Positions 35,083 through 44,318 of a stretch of DNA of 64,000 nt are shown here, in pieces. Position 1 is the first letter of the stretch, and each line of letters opens with the position of its first letter. The stretch is taken from contig NZ_JAEULO010000018.1 in the NCBI RefSeq assembly GCF_016793705.1, forward strand, positions 1 to 64,000, given 5' to 3'. The position numbers and the translations under genes were made by a program. The stretch is from Tabrizicola sp. (GTDB taxonomy: Bacteria > Pseudomonadota > Alphaproteobacteria > Rhodobacterales > Rhodobacteraceae). Below the pieces are notes generated by a model that was given only the letters and a program-made list of their open reading frames with translations, searched no databases and was not told the origin of the DNA.

Positions 35083-36470
35083 GCATTCTCATCGTCGACG
35101 ACGAACAGGACATCCGCGAGCTGATCGGCGACATCCTGCGCGACGAAGGCTACACCACCCGCCTCGCCGCCAATTCCGACGACTGCATGGCCGAAATCAA
35201 CGCCGATCCGCCGTCGCTGATGATCCTCGACATCTGGCTCAAGGACAGCCGGCTGGACGGGATCGACATCCTGAAGACGGTGAAGCGCGACAACCCCGAC
35301 ATCCCGGTGGTCATCATCTCCGGCCACGGCAACATCGAGATCGCCGTCGCCGCGATCAAGCAGGGCGCCTACGACTTCATCGAGAAGCCCTTCAACATCG
35401 ACCAGCTGATGGTCGTCGTCGCCCGCGCGATGGAGACCAGCCGCCTGCGCCGCGAAAACCAGGAACTGCGCCGCCGCGACGTGACCTCCTCCGACATGGT
35501 CGGCTCCTCGCTCGCCTTCAAGACGCTGAAGGCCAACCTCGACAAGGTGACGAAGTCCAACGCCCGCGTGATGCTGACCGGCGAACCCGGCACCGGCAAG
35601 GAGATGGCCGCGCGCTACATCCACATGCATTCCAGCCGCGCCGCAGCGCCTTTTGTCACCGTCTCCTCCGCCTCGATCGAGCCCGAGCGGATGGAAGAGG
35701 TGCTCTTCGGCCGCGAAACGCCGGAGCGCGGCGTGGAGCCTGGCCTTCTGGAGCAAGCCCATGGCGGCATCGTCTATTTCGACGAGGTCGCCGATATGCC
35801 CTTGGGCACGCAAGGCAAGATCCTGCGCGTCCTGACCGAACAGCAGTTCACCCGCGCCGGTGGCACCGACAAGGTCCGCGTCGACCTCCGCGTCATCTCC
35901 TCCACCTGCCGCGACCTGCGCTCCGAGATCGGGCTTGGCCGCTTCCGCCAGGAGCTTTACGACCGCCTCAATGTCGTCCCCATCGCCGTCCCCTCGCTCG
36001 CCTCCCGCCGGGAAGACGTGCCGGAGCTGACCCGCCATTTCATCGACTGGTTCCACAAGACGCAAGGCCTGCCCAATCGCAGCCTGTCCGAGGAAGCCGA
36101 CACCGTTCTCCAGACCCTCCCCTGGCCCGGCAACATCCGCCAGCTGAGGAACGTGATCGAGCGCATCCTGATCCTCGGCGACGGCACCGGCCCCATCGAC
36201 ACCAGCGAGATCCCCGGCAACGAACCGAAGCCCGAGGCGGAAAGCGCGCTCTCGCTCTCGGGCACCATCGCCACGCTTCCCCTGCGCGAGGCGCGCGAGC
36301 TGTTCGAGCGCGAATATCTGCTGACCCAGATCAATCGTTTCGGCGGCAACATCAGCCGTACCGCCAGCTTCGTCGGCATGGAACGCTCGGCGCTTCACCG
36401 CAAGCTGAAGTCGCTGGGCGTGGTGGGGTCCACCCGCGGGGGCAGGGGGCTTGCGGAGTTCGAGGAATAG
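35079..36470 (+). CDS. ntrX: NtrX response regulator
   Basis: A 463-residue NtrC-family regulator partner of NtrY. The receiver phospho-Asp is in 'LMILDIWLKDS' (~residue 52). The AAA+ domain has a modified Walker A, 'GEPGTGKE', and no GAFTGA: 'VLFGRETPERGVEPGLLEQA' replaces that loop. The C-terminal Fis HTH is 'ISRTASFVGMERSALHRKLK'. Start overlaps the ntrY stop (ATGA). Loss of GAFTGA suggests it does not drive sigma-54 promoters. Confidence 0.95.
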   Translation: MSILIVDDEQDIRELIGDILRDEGYTTRLAANSDDCMAEINADPPSLMILDIWLKDSRLDGIDILKTVKRDNPDIPVVIISGHGNIEIAVAAIKQGAYDFIEKPFNIDQLMVVVARAMETSRLRRENQELRRRDVTSSDMVGSSLAFKTLKANLDKVTKSNARVMLTGEPGTGKEMAARYIHMHSSRAAAPFVTVSSASIEPERMEEVLFGRETPERGVEPGLLEQAHGGIVYFDEVADMPLGTQGKILRVLTEQQFTRAGGTDKVRVDLRVISSTCRDLRSEIGLGRFRQELYDRLNVVPIAVPSLASRREDVPELTRHFIDWFHKTQGLPNRSLSEEADTVLQTLPWPGNIRQLRNVIERILILGDGTGPIDTSEIPGNEPKPEAESALSLSGTIATLPLREARELFEREYLLTQINRFGGNISRTASFVGMERSALHRKLKSLGVVGSTRGGRGLAEFEE

Positions 36471-36498
36471 CCACGGGGCACCCCCGTCGCAGGCAGCG

Positions 36499-38739
36499 TT
36501 ACCCCGCCACCAGTATCCTCGCCTCATGCGCCTTGAGCGTCATCCGTGCGGAAGGGAAAGCTGCGGCCTCTCCGCCAAGCTCGGGGAACAGCTCCAGAAC
36601 CTCGGCCCGGACTGCCGCGTCCAGCGCGTTCACCGTCCGCTCTGCCGGCTGGAAGCTTTCCGTCCAGCAGCCGTTCGACATGACGATTTCGTGCCGGTCG
36701 AACAGGATGTGGACATAGGTCACGCCGTCGACAGGGCACTCCCGGCTCAGACCCGGCAGGCCGACAAGGTGCTTCGCCGGAACCAGAACCTCGGTCTCGC
36801 CAAAATACAGCTCAGCCAGCGCCCCTTCGACCAGCACCCGGTGTTGCGGCGACACCAGGAGCGGGCTTGCCGGACCCGCCCCGAAAAGCGCCCCCGGCCC
36901 GATGCGGACCGGTCGCAGCTGGGGTTGGGCCAGCAGATCGGCGTAGGACAGCGCGCGCTGCCCGACCCAGCGCAGCGGCTGCAAACCGTGATCGCGCGTC
37001 GCGACCAGATCGCCGGGTTTCAGCGCCTCGACCTCCACCTCGCCCCGGTCGGTCATGATCCGGGTGCCCGCGGCAAAGCAGACGATCACCAGATGCTCGA
37101 TATCGGTGAAGGCCAGCGTCCCGACGATCGTGGTGCCATCCGCCGCGAAGAAGGTGAGCGTCCCGTTCTCGCCGTTGATCGGGTCGTAGGCAATGTCGAT
37201 CCTGCCCCAGCCGAAGCCCGTGATGTCGACCGTCAGGGTGTCGTTGTCATTGCCCCCGAAACCGCCGTCGACCGATTCGGCCATCGCGACATCGTTCGCG
37301 CTTCCGGTGAAGCTGACGAAGAACCGGTCCTGGTCATCGCCTCCGAACATCAGGTCGCGACCGGCCCCGCCAAAGAGCCTGTCCTGCCCCTCGTCGCCAT
37401 AGATCGTGTCGTTCTCAGTGCCGCCATAGAGCAGGTCGTTCCCGGTGCCGCCCCGGACCAGGTCGTCTCCGCCGTCGCCCGAAACGGTGTCGTTGTCCGC
37501 GCCGCCGTAGAGCAGGTCGCCGCCGCCCAGACCCGACATGCTGTCGTCGCCCGCGCCGCCATAGAAGATGTTGGTGTAGTTGTCCGCACCGGCGACGGTG
37601 CTGTTGTTGGAGCCGTCGAAGCCCACCAGCGTATCGTTGAAGGCCGAGCCGATGATGCCGTCGACCCCGGCGCCGCTGTCGCCTGTCGCATCGCCGCCAG
37701 AGAAGCTGCCCGTCGCCAGGTTGACCGAGACCGCAGCGCCCGAGTCGCTGTAGTCGATATAGTCCATTCCCGATCCGCCGTTCAGCGCATCGCCGCCGGC
37801 CCCGCCGCGCAAGGTGTCGTCGCCCGCGCCGCCGTCCAGAGCATCCGCGCCGTCTTCTCCCAGCAGGAAATCGTTGCCGTCGCCGCCGGTCAGCGTATCC
37901 GTACCTGTCCCGCCGTAAAGCGTGTCGTTCCCGGCCTCGCCCGCCAGATCGTCGCCCTCGCTGCCGCCGTAGAGCAGATCGTCGTTGTCGCCACCGCGCA
38001 GCGTATCGACCCCGGCCCCGCCATACAGCGTGTCATTGCCCGTGCCGCCGTACAGCGCGTCGGCTTCCGTCCCGCCGTCAAGGACGTCATTGCCGGCATC
38101 GCCGTAGAGCGTGTCGTTCCCGCCGTCGCCGAACAGGGTGTCGAGCCCGTCGTTGCCGTAGATCAGGTCGCCGTTCAGGCCACCATAGGCCAGGTCGTCA
38201 TCGGCCCCGCCATAGATCCGGTCGACACCTGCGTCGCCGTACAGCGTGTCGGCCCCCGCCGCACCGTAAAGCGTATCGTTCGCGGCGCCGCCTTCCAGCC
38301 GGTTGGCATTGCCATCGCCGGTGATGCTGTCGGCGCCCGCGCCGCCGATCACGTTCTCGATGTCAAACAGCCTGTCGGTGCCGAGCCCGGTTGCCGTTCC
38401 GGTGGCAAGGTTGACGGTGACGCCTGTCGAGTTGGTCGCGAAGACCGGCGATGGGACAAGATCGGTCAGCCAGCGGCTGTAATCGGCGGTGTCCGTGCCG
38501 CTGCCGCCGTAGAGCGTGTCGTTTGAACTGCCCGGACCGCCGATGAGCGTATCGTTGCCATCGCCGCCATAGATCAGGTCGGCGTTGTCGCCGCCGTCGA
38601 GAAGGTCGTTTCCGCCGCCGGTGCCCGCCGCTGGTCCGCCGCGCAGCGTGTCGTTGCCACCCGCGCCCCAGATCGAGTCATTGTCGGCATCGTTCCCGAC
38701 AAGGCTGTTCGCGGTGCCGTCGCCTTCAAGTGTCGCCAT
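36499..38739 (-). CDS. RTX calcium-binding repeat protein with C-terminal Hint domain
   Basis: About 746 residues. From ~20 to ~490 the protein is a run of glycine/aspartate nonapeptide RTX repeats ('GGDGNDTLIGG', 'YGGAGVDTL' and the like) that fold as Ca-binding beta rolls and route proteins through type I secretion. The last ~190 residues form a Hint (hedgehog/intein) domain beginning 'CFAAGTRIMTDRGEVEVEALKPGDLV' with 'SPQHRVLV' as block F-like His. Such Rhodobacteraceae proteins may self-process or attach to surfaces. The start is uncertain; ATG 38739 is used, with ATG 38793 as an alternative. Confidence 0.85.
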   Translation of the reverse strand: MATLEGDGTANSLVGNDADNDSIWGAGGNDTLRGGPAAGTGGGNDLLDGGDNADLIYGGDGNDTLIGGPGSSNDTLYGGSGTDTADYSRWLTDLVPSPVFATNSTGVTVNLATGTATGLGTDRLFDIENVIGGAGADSITGDGNANRLEGGAANDTLYGAAGADTLYGDAGVDRIYGGADDDLAYGGLNGDLIYGNDGLDTLFGDGGNDTLYGDAGNDVLDGGTEADALYGGTGNDTLYGGAGVDTLRGGDNDDLLYGGSEGDDLAGEAGNDTLYGGTGTDTLTGGDGNDFLLGEDGADALDGGAGDDTLRGGAGGDALNGGSGMDYIDYSDSGAAVSVNLATGSFSGGDATGDSGAGVDGIIGSAFNDTLVGFDGSNNSTVAGADNYTNIFYGGAGDDSMSGLGGGDLLYGGADNDTVSGDGGDDLVRGGTGNDLLYGGTENDTIYGDEGQDRLFGGAGRDLMFGGDDQDRFFVSFTGSANDVAMAESVDGGFGGNDNDTLTVDITGFGWGRIDIAYDPINGENGTLTFFAADGTTIVGTLAFTDIEHLVIVCFAAGTRIMTDRGEVEVEALKPGDLVATRDHGLQPLRWVGQRALSYADLLAQPQLRPVRIGPGALFGAGPASPLLVSPQHRVLVEGALAELYFGETEVLVPAKHLVGLPGLSRECPVDGVTYVHILFDRHEIVMSNGCWTESFQPAERTVNALDAAVRAEVLELFPELGGEAAAFPSARMTLKAHEARILVAG

Positions 38740-39044
38740 GACGTTCGATCCAGTTACTTGTTGACCATCCACGCAAGATAATAGTCGTTGCATGGTTGCC
38801 CGAAAATGAAAGCCGGAACTGTCGGTCGGGCGCCATCCTGCGCATAACTGTAGCCGGTTTGCCGCGCAATTCCCCCATAGGTGGGAAGAACGCGCGCCGG
38901 TTCCCCTGTCTGGTGGCGGTGCCCTTGCCTGGCCGCGCCCTTGGCCAGCCCCGGCGGCTCGTGCGCCTGGGCGAAAGGCGGGATGATTGACCCCTCCTCC
39001 CCGATCTGACATTCAGGCCCAGACGGCGGATCGCGGGGTCACTG
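38740..39044. other. 305-bp divergent intergenic region, RTX gene / trkA
   Basis: Between the likely RTX start and trkA. No coding frame with family similarity, no clear hairpin terminator and no strong dyad is seen. It should contain the promoters of both divergent genes; the RTX frame is open across most of it but the encoded residues look like noise. Confidence 0.5.
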
Positions 39045-40421
39045 ATGAAAGTCATCATCTGCGGGGCGGGTCAGGTCGGCTGGCAGATCGCCCGGCACCT
39101 GTCCGGCGAGAAGAACGATGTCACCCTCGTCGATGTGAACGCCGATCTCGTCCGCCGCGCCACCGACACGCTGGACGTGCAGGGCGTCGTCGGCTTCGCC
39201 AGCCATCCCGACGTGCTGGCCAAGGCGGGCGCCCGCGACGCCGACATGCTGATCGCCGCCACCCATTCAGACGAAGTGAACATGGTCACCTGCCAGGTGG
39301 CGCACACCGTCTTCAACATCACCCGCAAGATCGCCCGCATCCGGGCGCAGAACTATCTCGACCCGCTCTACGGCAACCTGACGAACACCGACGGGCTGGC
39401 GATCGACGTGGTGATCTCTCCCGAACGCGAGGTGGCCGAGGCCGCGCTGCAACGCCTCGCCGCGCCGGCAAGCTTCGACACCGAAAGCTTCATGGGGGGC
39501 CGCGCGCAGCTCCTCGGTATCCAGCTTGACGAGGACTGCCCGGTCCTCAACACCCCCCTCCGCCAGCTGAACGAGCTGTTCTCCACCCTCCGCGCCATCG
39601 TCGTGGGCATCCGCCGCGAGGACCGGCTCTTCGCCCCCGACCCCGGCGATCTGCTGCTCGCCGACGACCAGATCTATGTCTTCACCCATTTCGAGGACAT
39701 CAACCGCGCTCTGGAAATCTTCGGCAAGAAGACCAGAAAGCAGGAACGTGTGGTCATCGTTGGCGGCGGCAATGTCGGCCTCGCCGTCGCCCGCGCGCTG
39801 GAGACCCGCACCGACCGCATCCGCGCCAAGATCATCGAAAAGCACCGCGCGACCGCGGAACTCGCCGCCGACGCGCTGGAACGGACCATCGTGCTGAACG
39901 GCGACGGGATGGATTCGGACCTCTTGATGGAGGCCTCGGTCGACCGCGCCGATGCGATCCTGGCCGTGACCGACGACGACAAGACCAACCTGCTCGTCGC
40001 CGTCCGTGCCAAGCAGGCCGGCTGCCCGATGACCATCGCGCTGGTCAATGACCCCACGCTCGCGCCCCTCATGGCGCCCCTCGACATCGACGCCTACATC
40101 AATCCCCGCGCCACCACCGTCTCGTCGATCCTGCGCCACATCCGCCATGGCCGTGTCCGCGCCGTCTACTCCATCGGCGATGCCGAGGCCGAGATGATCG
40201 AGGCGCAGGTCCTCTCCACCTCGCCCCTTGCCGGTCGCCTGGTGCGCGACATCGAGTTTCCCGAAGGCGTCCTCGTCGGCGCGGTGATGAAGGGCGAGAA
40301 GGTGCTGAAACCCACCGGCGACCTGCGCATCGAGCCCGGCGACGTGATCGCGCTCTTCGCCATGGCCAAGGACGTGCCGGAAGTCGAGCGCCTCCTGCAA
40401 GTCTCGATCGACTTCTTCTGA
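39045..40421 (+). CDS. trkA: Trk potassium uptake regulator TrkA
   Basis: A 458-residue cytoplasmic NAD(H)-binding subunit of the Trk K+ transporter. Two RCK_N/TrkA_N Rossmann repeats are visible ('VIICGAGQVGWQIARHL' at the start and 'VVIVGGGNVGLAVARAL' at about residue 235), each followed by a TrkA_C domain. Its stop overlaps the trkH start by TGATG. Confidence 0.95.
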   Translation: MKVIICGAGQVGWQIARHLSGEKNDVTLVDVNADLVRRATDTLDVQGVVGFASHPDVLAKAGARDADMLIAATHSDEVNMVTCQVAHTVFNITRKIARIRAQNYLDPLYGNLTNTDGLAIDVVISPEREVAEAALQRLAAPASFDTESFMGGRAQLLGIQLDEDCPVLNTPLRQLNELFSTLRAIVVGIRREDRLFAPDPGDLLLADDQIYVFTHFEDINRALEIFGKKTRKQERVVIVGGGNVGLAVARALETRTDRIRAKIIEKHRATAELAADALERTIVLNGDGMDSDLLMEASVDRADAILAVTDDDKTNLLVAVRAKQAGCPMTIALVNDPTLAPLMAPLDIDAYINPRATTVSSILRHIRHGRVRAVYSIGDAEAEMIEAQVLSTSPLAGRLVRDIEFPEGVLVGAVMKGEKVLKPTGDLRIEPGDVIALFAMAKDVPEVERLLQVSIDFF

Positions 40422-41935
40422 TGCTGGCGCGCCTCGCCGAACTGCCGCTTCTGGTCGTCCTAATGGGCCTGTCCGGCGCGATCGCGCTGATCCCCGCCCT
40501 CTATGCCCTGGGGGCCGACGATCTGGACCATGCGCGCAATTTCCTCTACTCCGCCCTGATCCTTCTGGTCCTTACCGTGATGCTCGGCATCGCCACCGCC
40601 GCCTATGCGCCCCGCGACCCCGCCCGCAGCCACCTGGCGGCGCTCGTGCTGGCCTATGCGGTCCTGCCCTTTGCCCTGGCGCTGCCGCTGGCCGATGCCC
40701 TGCCCGACACCACACTCACCAACGCCTGGTTCGAGATGGTTTCGTCCTTTACCACCACCGGCGCGTCGGTCTATGCCCCGGAGAGGCTTGCCGATGCCGT
40801 CCATCTCTGGCGTGCAACGGTCGGCTGGTTCGGCGGCTTCCTGATCCTGCTCGCGGCCTATGCCATCCTCGCCCCCCTGAACCTTGGCGGGACCGAGGTC
40901 TCCTCCGGCCGTCCCCCCGGTCGCGGTGGCATCGGCAACGCCCAGGTCGCCCGCACCGCCGATCCCGGCCAGCGCCTCACCCGCTTTGCGCTGATGCTGT
41001 TTCCCGCCTATGCCGCGCTCACCGTGCTCCTCTGGTGTGGCCTCCTGATCCTCGGCGAAACCGGCATCGCAGCGCTCATTCACGCCATGGGCACGCTCTC
41101 CACCTCGGGGATCAGCGGGCGCACCCCGTTTCAGGATTCCGGCACCGGGGCTGCGGGCGAGGTCCTTGTCTTTCTTTGCTTCGCCTTCGCGCTCACCCGC
41201 CGCGCATTCCCTGGAGTGCGGCTGACCGAGAACCGCCGCCCCCTGCTGCAAGACCCCGAACTGCGCCTCGCCGCGCTCCTCATTCTCGCCGTGACGCTGA
41301 TCCTCTTCCTGCGGCACTGGTTCGTCGCGGGCCAAAGCGACGCCACCCCCCGGGGCAATGGCCTGCACGCCGTCTGGGGCATCCTCTTCACCGTGGCCTC
41401 GTTCCTGACCACCACCGGCTATGTCTCCGCCGACTGGCAGGCCGCCTCGCTCTGGTCGGGGGTCGGCACGCATGGCCTGATCCTCCTCGGCCTCGCGATC
41501 ATCGGCGGCGGCACCGCGACCACTGCCGGGGGGGTCAAGCTTCTCCGCGTCTACGCGCTTCTCCGCCATGGCGAGCGCGAGCTGGAGAAGATCATCCACC
41601 CCAGTTCCATCGGCAGGGGAGGGGCCGAGGCCCGCCGCCTGCGCCGCGATGGCGCGCAGTTCGCCTGGGTCTTCTTCATGCTCTTCGCCACCTCGATCGC
41701 CGCGGTCTCCGCGCTTCTCCTCCTCGCCGGGGTGGATTTCGAGCGGACCATGATCCTTGCGATCGCCGCCCTCACCACCACCGGCCAGCTCGCCGATGTC
41801 GGCGCCGCCCAGCCTATCCTCTACGGCGATCTCTCCGGCGCGGTGAAGGTCATCCTCGGGCTTGCGATGGTCGTCGGGCGGCTGGAAACCCTGGCGCTCC
41901 TCGCACTGGTCCTGCCCGGTCGCAGCCGGCGATGA
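40421..41935 (+). CDS. trkH: Trk potassium transporter membrane subunit TrkH
   Basis: A 504-residue inner-membrane K+ channel-like subunit with about ten helices and the four pore segments of the family; 'SSFTTTGASVY', 'GTLSTSGISGR', 'SFLTTTGYVSADW' and 'AALTTTGQLADVG' are the filter-like motifs. Encoded next to its gating partner trkA and overlapping it by one base. Confidence 0.95.
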   Translation: MLARLAELPLLVVLMGLSGAIALIPALYALGADDLDHARNFLYSALILLVLTVMLGIATAAYAPRDPARSHLAALVLAYAVLPFALALPLADALPDTTLTNAWFEMVSSFTTTGASVYAPERLADAVHLWRATVGWFGGFLILLAAYAILAPLNLGGTEVSSGRPPGRGGIGNAQVARTADPGQRLTRFALMLFPAYAALTVLLWCGLLILGETGIAALIHAMGTLSTSGISGRTPFQDSGTGAAGEVLVFLCFAFALTRRAFPGVRLTENRRPLLQDPELRLAALLILAVTLILFLRHWFVAGQSDATPRGNGLHAVWGILFTVASFLTTTGYVSADWQAASLWSGVGTHGLILLGLAIIGGGTATTAGGVKLLRVYALLRHGERELEKIIHPSSIGRGGAEARRLRRDGAQFAWVFFMLFATSIAAVSALLLLAGVDFERTMILAIAALTTTGQLADVGAAQPILYGDLSGAVKVILGLAMVVGRLETLALLALVLPGRSRR

Positions 41936-42097
41936 ACCCGTCGCAAGTCCTCCGCCTAACAGCCTGATTTTTGCGCTGGAAACTCCTGCGCCGTCCCTTC
42001 ATACTTATGAAAACCGTCAAGGGCGGTGAAGACAGGGCTCAACGACAAACGACCACGACGCGACAGTGAAGCGATAGAAAAACAAGGCACAACAACG

Positions 42098-42331
42098 ATG
42101 GCCGCTGACAAGCAAAACCTGCAGGACGCCTTTCTCAACCACGTTCGCAAAGCCAAGGTTCCGGTGACGATCTTTCTGATCAACGGCGTCAAGCTTCAGG
42201 GCGTGATCACCTGGTTCGACAACTTCTGCGTGCTTTTGCGCCGGGACGGGCAGTCGCAACTGGTCTACAAGCATGCGATCTCCACCATCATGCCGGGGGC
42301 GCCGATCAGCCTCTACGAAGGGGAAGACTGA
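42098..42331 (+). CDS. hfq: RNA chaperone Hfq
   Basis: A 77-residue Sm-like hexameric RNA chaperone: '[29 protein letters not shown]' with Sm1 and '[10 protein letters not shown]' as Sm2. It assists sRNA-mRNA pairing. The start at 42098 is the family start '[10 protein letters not shown]'; the longer frame upstream has no support. The stop TGA lies within GACTGATC, where the hflX reading frame begins. Confidence 0.97.
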   Translation: MAADKQNLQDAFLNHVRKAKVPVTIFLINGVKLQGVITWFDNFCVLLRRDGQSQLVYKHAISTIMPGAPISLYEGED

Positions 42332-43662
42332 TCGTCCGCGATCCACAGGATGACGACGATCTTCTGTCTGACCGGGCAGGCCACCGGCTGCGCGACACTG
42401 CGGCTGCGGCAACCCGCGCCTATGTCCTGCATCCGGCGCTGAAATCGGCAAAGGCCCGGCGCCTGCCCGAGCATGGGCTTGCCGAAGCCGTGGCGCTGGC
42501 GGCGGCCTTGCCCGAGCTTGATGTCGTGGGGGCCGAGGTCGTGCGCCTGTCGCGCGTCCACCCCGGCACGCTCCTCGGCTCCGGCAAGGTGGAAGAGCTG
42601 AAGAGCCGATTCAAGGAAGACGGGATCGAACTGGTCCTTGTCGATGGTGCCGTCTCGCCCGTCCAGCAGCGCAACCTGGAAAAGGAATGGGGGGTCAAGC
42701 TCCTCGACCGCACCTCGCTGATCCTGGAAATCTTCGCTGACCGCGCCCGCACCAACGAGGGTGTCCTCCAGGTCGAACTCGCCGCGCTCAGCTACCAGCG
42801 CACAAGGCTTGTCCGGGCCTGGACCCACCTCGAACGCCAGCGCGGCGGCTTCGGCTTCGTCGGCGGCCCGGGCGAGACGCAGATCGAAAGCGACCGTCGC
42901 GCCATCGACGACCAGGTGGTGCGCCTGAAGCGCCAGCTCGACCGCGTCGTCCGCACGCGCGAACTGCACCGCGCCGCCCGCCGCAAGGTGCCCTTTCCGC
43001 TGGTGGCCCTCGTCGGCTACACCAACGCCGGCAAATCCACCCTCTTCAACCGGATGACCGGGGCCGAGGTCATGGCCAAGGACATGCTCTTCGCCACGCT
43101 CGACCCCACGATGCGCGGCATCGTCCTGCCTTCCGGGCGCAAGATCATCGCCTCCGACACCGTGGGCTTCATCTCCGACCTGCCGACCCAGCTCGTCGCC
43201 GCCTTCCGCGCCACGCTGGAGGAAGTGCTCGAGGCCGATCTCATCCTCCATGTCCGCGACATTTCCCACCCAGAAACCACCGAACAGGCGCAGGACGTGG
43301 CCGAAATCCTCGCCTCGCTCGGCGTCAAACCCGCCGTCCCGCAGTTCGAGGTCTGGAACAAGCTCGACCTCGTCGACCCTCCTGCCCGCGCCGTTCTGGC
43401 CGTGAACGCCGAGGGTCGCGACCGTATCTTCCCGATCTCCGCCCTGACCGGCGAAGGGATCGACGACCTCCTTGCCGCCATTTCCAGGGCCTTCGACGAA
43501 GAGAAATCCGAGCGAAGCCTCACCTTGTCCTTCGCCGAAGGTCGCAAACGCGCCTGGCTGCACCAGGAAGGCGTGGTCCAGTCCGAGACGGAAACCGACG
43601 ACGGCCACCGGATCACCGTGCGCTGGACCGCCCGGCAGGAAAAGCGTTACCGCGACCTGTAG
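42328..43662 (+). CDS. hflX: Ribosome-rescue GTPase HflX (non-canonical start)
   Basis: GTPase that splits stalled 70S ribosomes. It has the N-terminal domain ('RAYVLHP', 'GSGKVEELK', '[15 protein letters not shown]', 'GGPGETQIE') and a GTPase domain with G1 'GYTNAGKST' and G3 'DTVGF'. The first in-frame ATG/GTG/TTG is GTG 42490, but conserved HflX sequence continues ~54 codons upstream to the hfq stop. The start must be CTG 42328 or ATC 42331, 4-7 nt after AAGGGG. Coordinates assume CTG; about 444 residues. Confidence 0.88.
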   Translation: MIVRDPQDDDDLLSDRAGHRLRDTAAAATRAYVLHPALKSAKARRLPEHGLAEAVALAAALPELDVVGAEVVRLSRVHPGTLLGSGKVEELKSRFKEDGIELVLVDGAVSPVQQRNLEKEWGVKLLDRTSLILEIFADRARTNEGVLQVELAALSYQRTRLVRAWTHLERQRGGFGFVGGPGETQIESDRRAIDDQVVRLKRQLDRVVRTRELHRAARRKVPFPLVALVGYTNAGKSTLFNRMTGAEVMAKDMLFATLDPTMRGIVLPSGRKIIASDTVGFISDLPTQLVAAFRATLEEVLEADLILHVRDISHPETTEQAQDVAEILASLGVKPAVPQFEVWNKLDLVDPPARAVLAVNAEGRDRIFPISALTGEGIDDLLAAISRAFDEEKSERSLTLSFAEGRKRAWLHQEGVVQSETETDDGHRITVRWTARQEKRYRDL

Positions 43663-43731
43663 TCCCAAACTGCAAGCCAGAGACAAGTCCTTTCAGACTG
43701 GCCCAAATATCCCCGCCGGAGGCAGAGCCGA

Positions 43732-43760
43732 GCGCTTTTGCGTCCTTCACGCAAAAGCGC
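43732..43760. repeat. Perfect hairpin between convergent hflX and GNAT genes
   Basis: GCGCTTTTGCGT (43732-43743) and ACGCAAAAGCGC (43749-43760) form a perfect 12-bp stem with a CCTTC loop. No T-run follows, but its place between convergent genes suggests a bidirectional terminator or a repetitive extragenic palindrome. Confidence 0.75.
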
Positions 43761-43814
43761 GAGACAAAAGGTCTTCGCGCGTCAGCGCTCAATTTGACAA
43801 CCGCCCCGACCCGC

Positions 43815-44318
43815 TCAGGCCGCCAGTCCCCAACGGGGTCGCGCCAGATAAATGCTGTCGCACCATTCGTCCTTCCACAGAAGCGTCCGCTCTGCCCGAT
43901 GGGTCTCGTGGAATCCCAGCCGGTCCAGCAGCCGAAGCGAAGCGGCGTTCCTCGGATCGACCTCGGCGGTCAGTTCCGGCAGGGCAGGGTGCTCCGCCTC
44001 GACATGCGCGATCACCGCCGCCATCGCCTCGAAGGCCAGCCCCTGTCCCCAATGGTCGGGGTGCAGCAGGAACCCGACCTCCGGCAGTTGCCAGGCCCCG
44101 GCCTTGCCGATCACCGCGCCGTCCTTCTCGATCAGAAAGTCCAGGCTGTCCGCCGCAGGCTCGACCAGGAACCGTAGCCAGGCCCTCGTCTCCTCCAGCG
44201 TCTCGTGTTCCGGTCGCGACCAGTAGCGCATCGCCTGCGGATTCGAGAACAGCCGGTGCACCGCCTCGAGGTCGCCCCAGGTCGCGCGACGCAGCAGCAG
44301 CCGTTCGGTCCGGATCAC
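43815..44318 (-). CDS. GNAT-family N-acetyltransferase
   Basis: A 167-residue acetyl-CoA transferase of the RimJ/RimL type: 'RTERLLLRRATWGDLEAV' at the start, the acetyl-CoA loop region 'HPDHWGQGLAFEAMAAVI' and 'NAASLRLLDRLGF' near the end. The target is unknown. GTG 44318 overlaps the penicillin-acylase stop (GTGA) and has GGAGGAG 2 nt upstream, so it is coupled to that gene. Confidence 0.87.
   Translation of the reverse strand: MIRTERLLLRRATWGDLEAVHRLFSNPQAMRYWSRPEHETLEETRAWLRFLVEPAADSLDFLIEKDGAVIGKAGAWQLPEVGFLLHPDHWGQGLAFEAMAAVIAHVEAEHPALPELTAEVDPRNAASLRLLDRLGFHETHRAERTLLWKDEWCDSIYLARPRWGLAA

Noticed and set aside
36451-38526. A 691-codon plus-strand frame opposite the RTX gene
   Set aside because: It mirrors the periodicity of the RTX repeats and encodes a biased V/A/R pattern without domains.
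36499-38739. Regularly spaced repeats considered as a CRISPR or tandem array
   Set aside because: They are in-frame nonapeptide codons of an RTX protein, degenerate at DNA level.
41936-42097. Stress sigma-factor promoter ahead of hfq
   Set aside because: GGAAAC and CATACTT can be fitted to several alternative sigma motifs, but none is good enough to choose.
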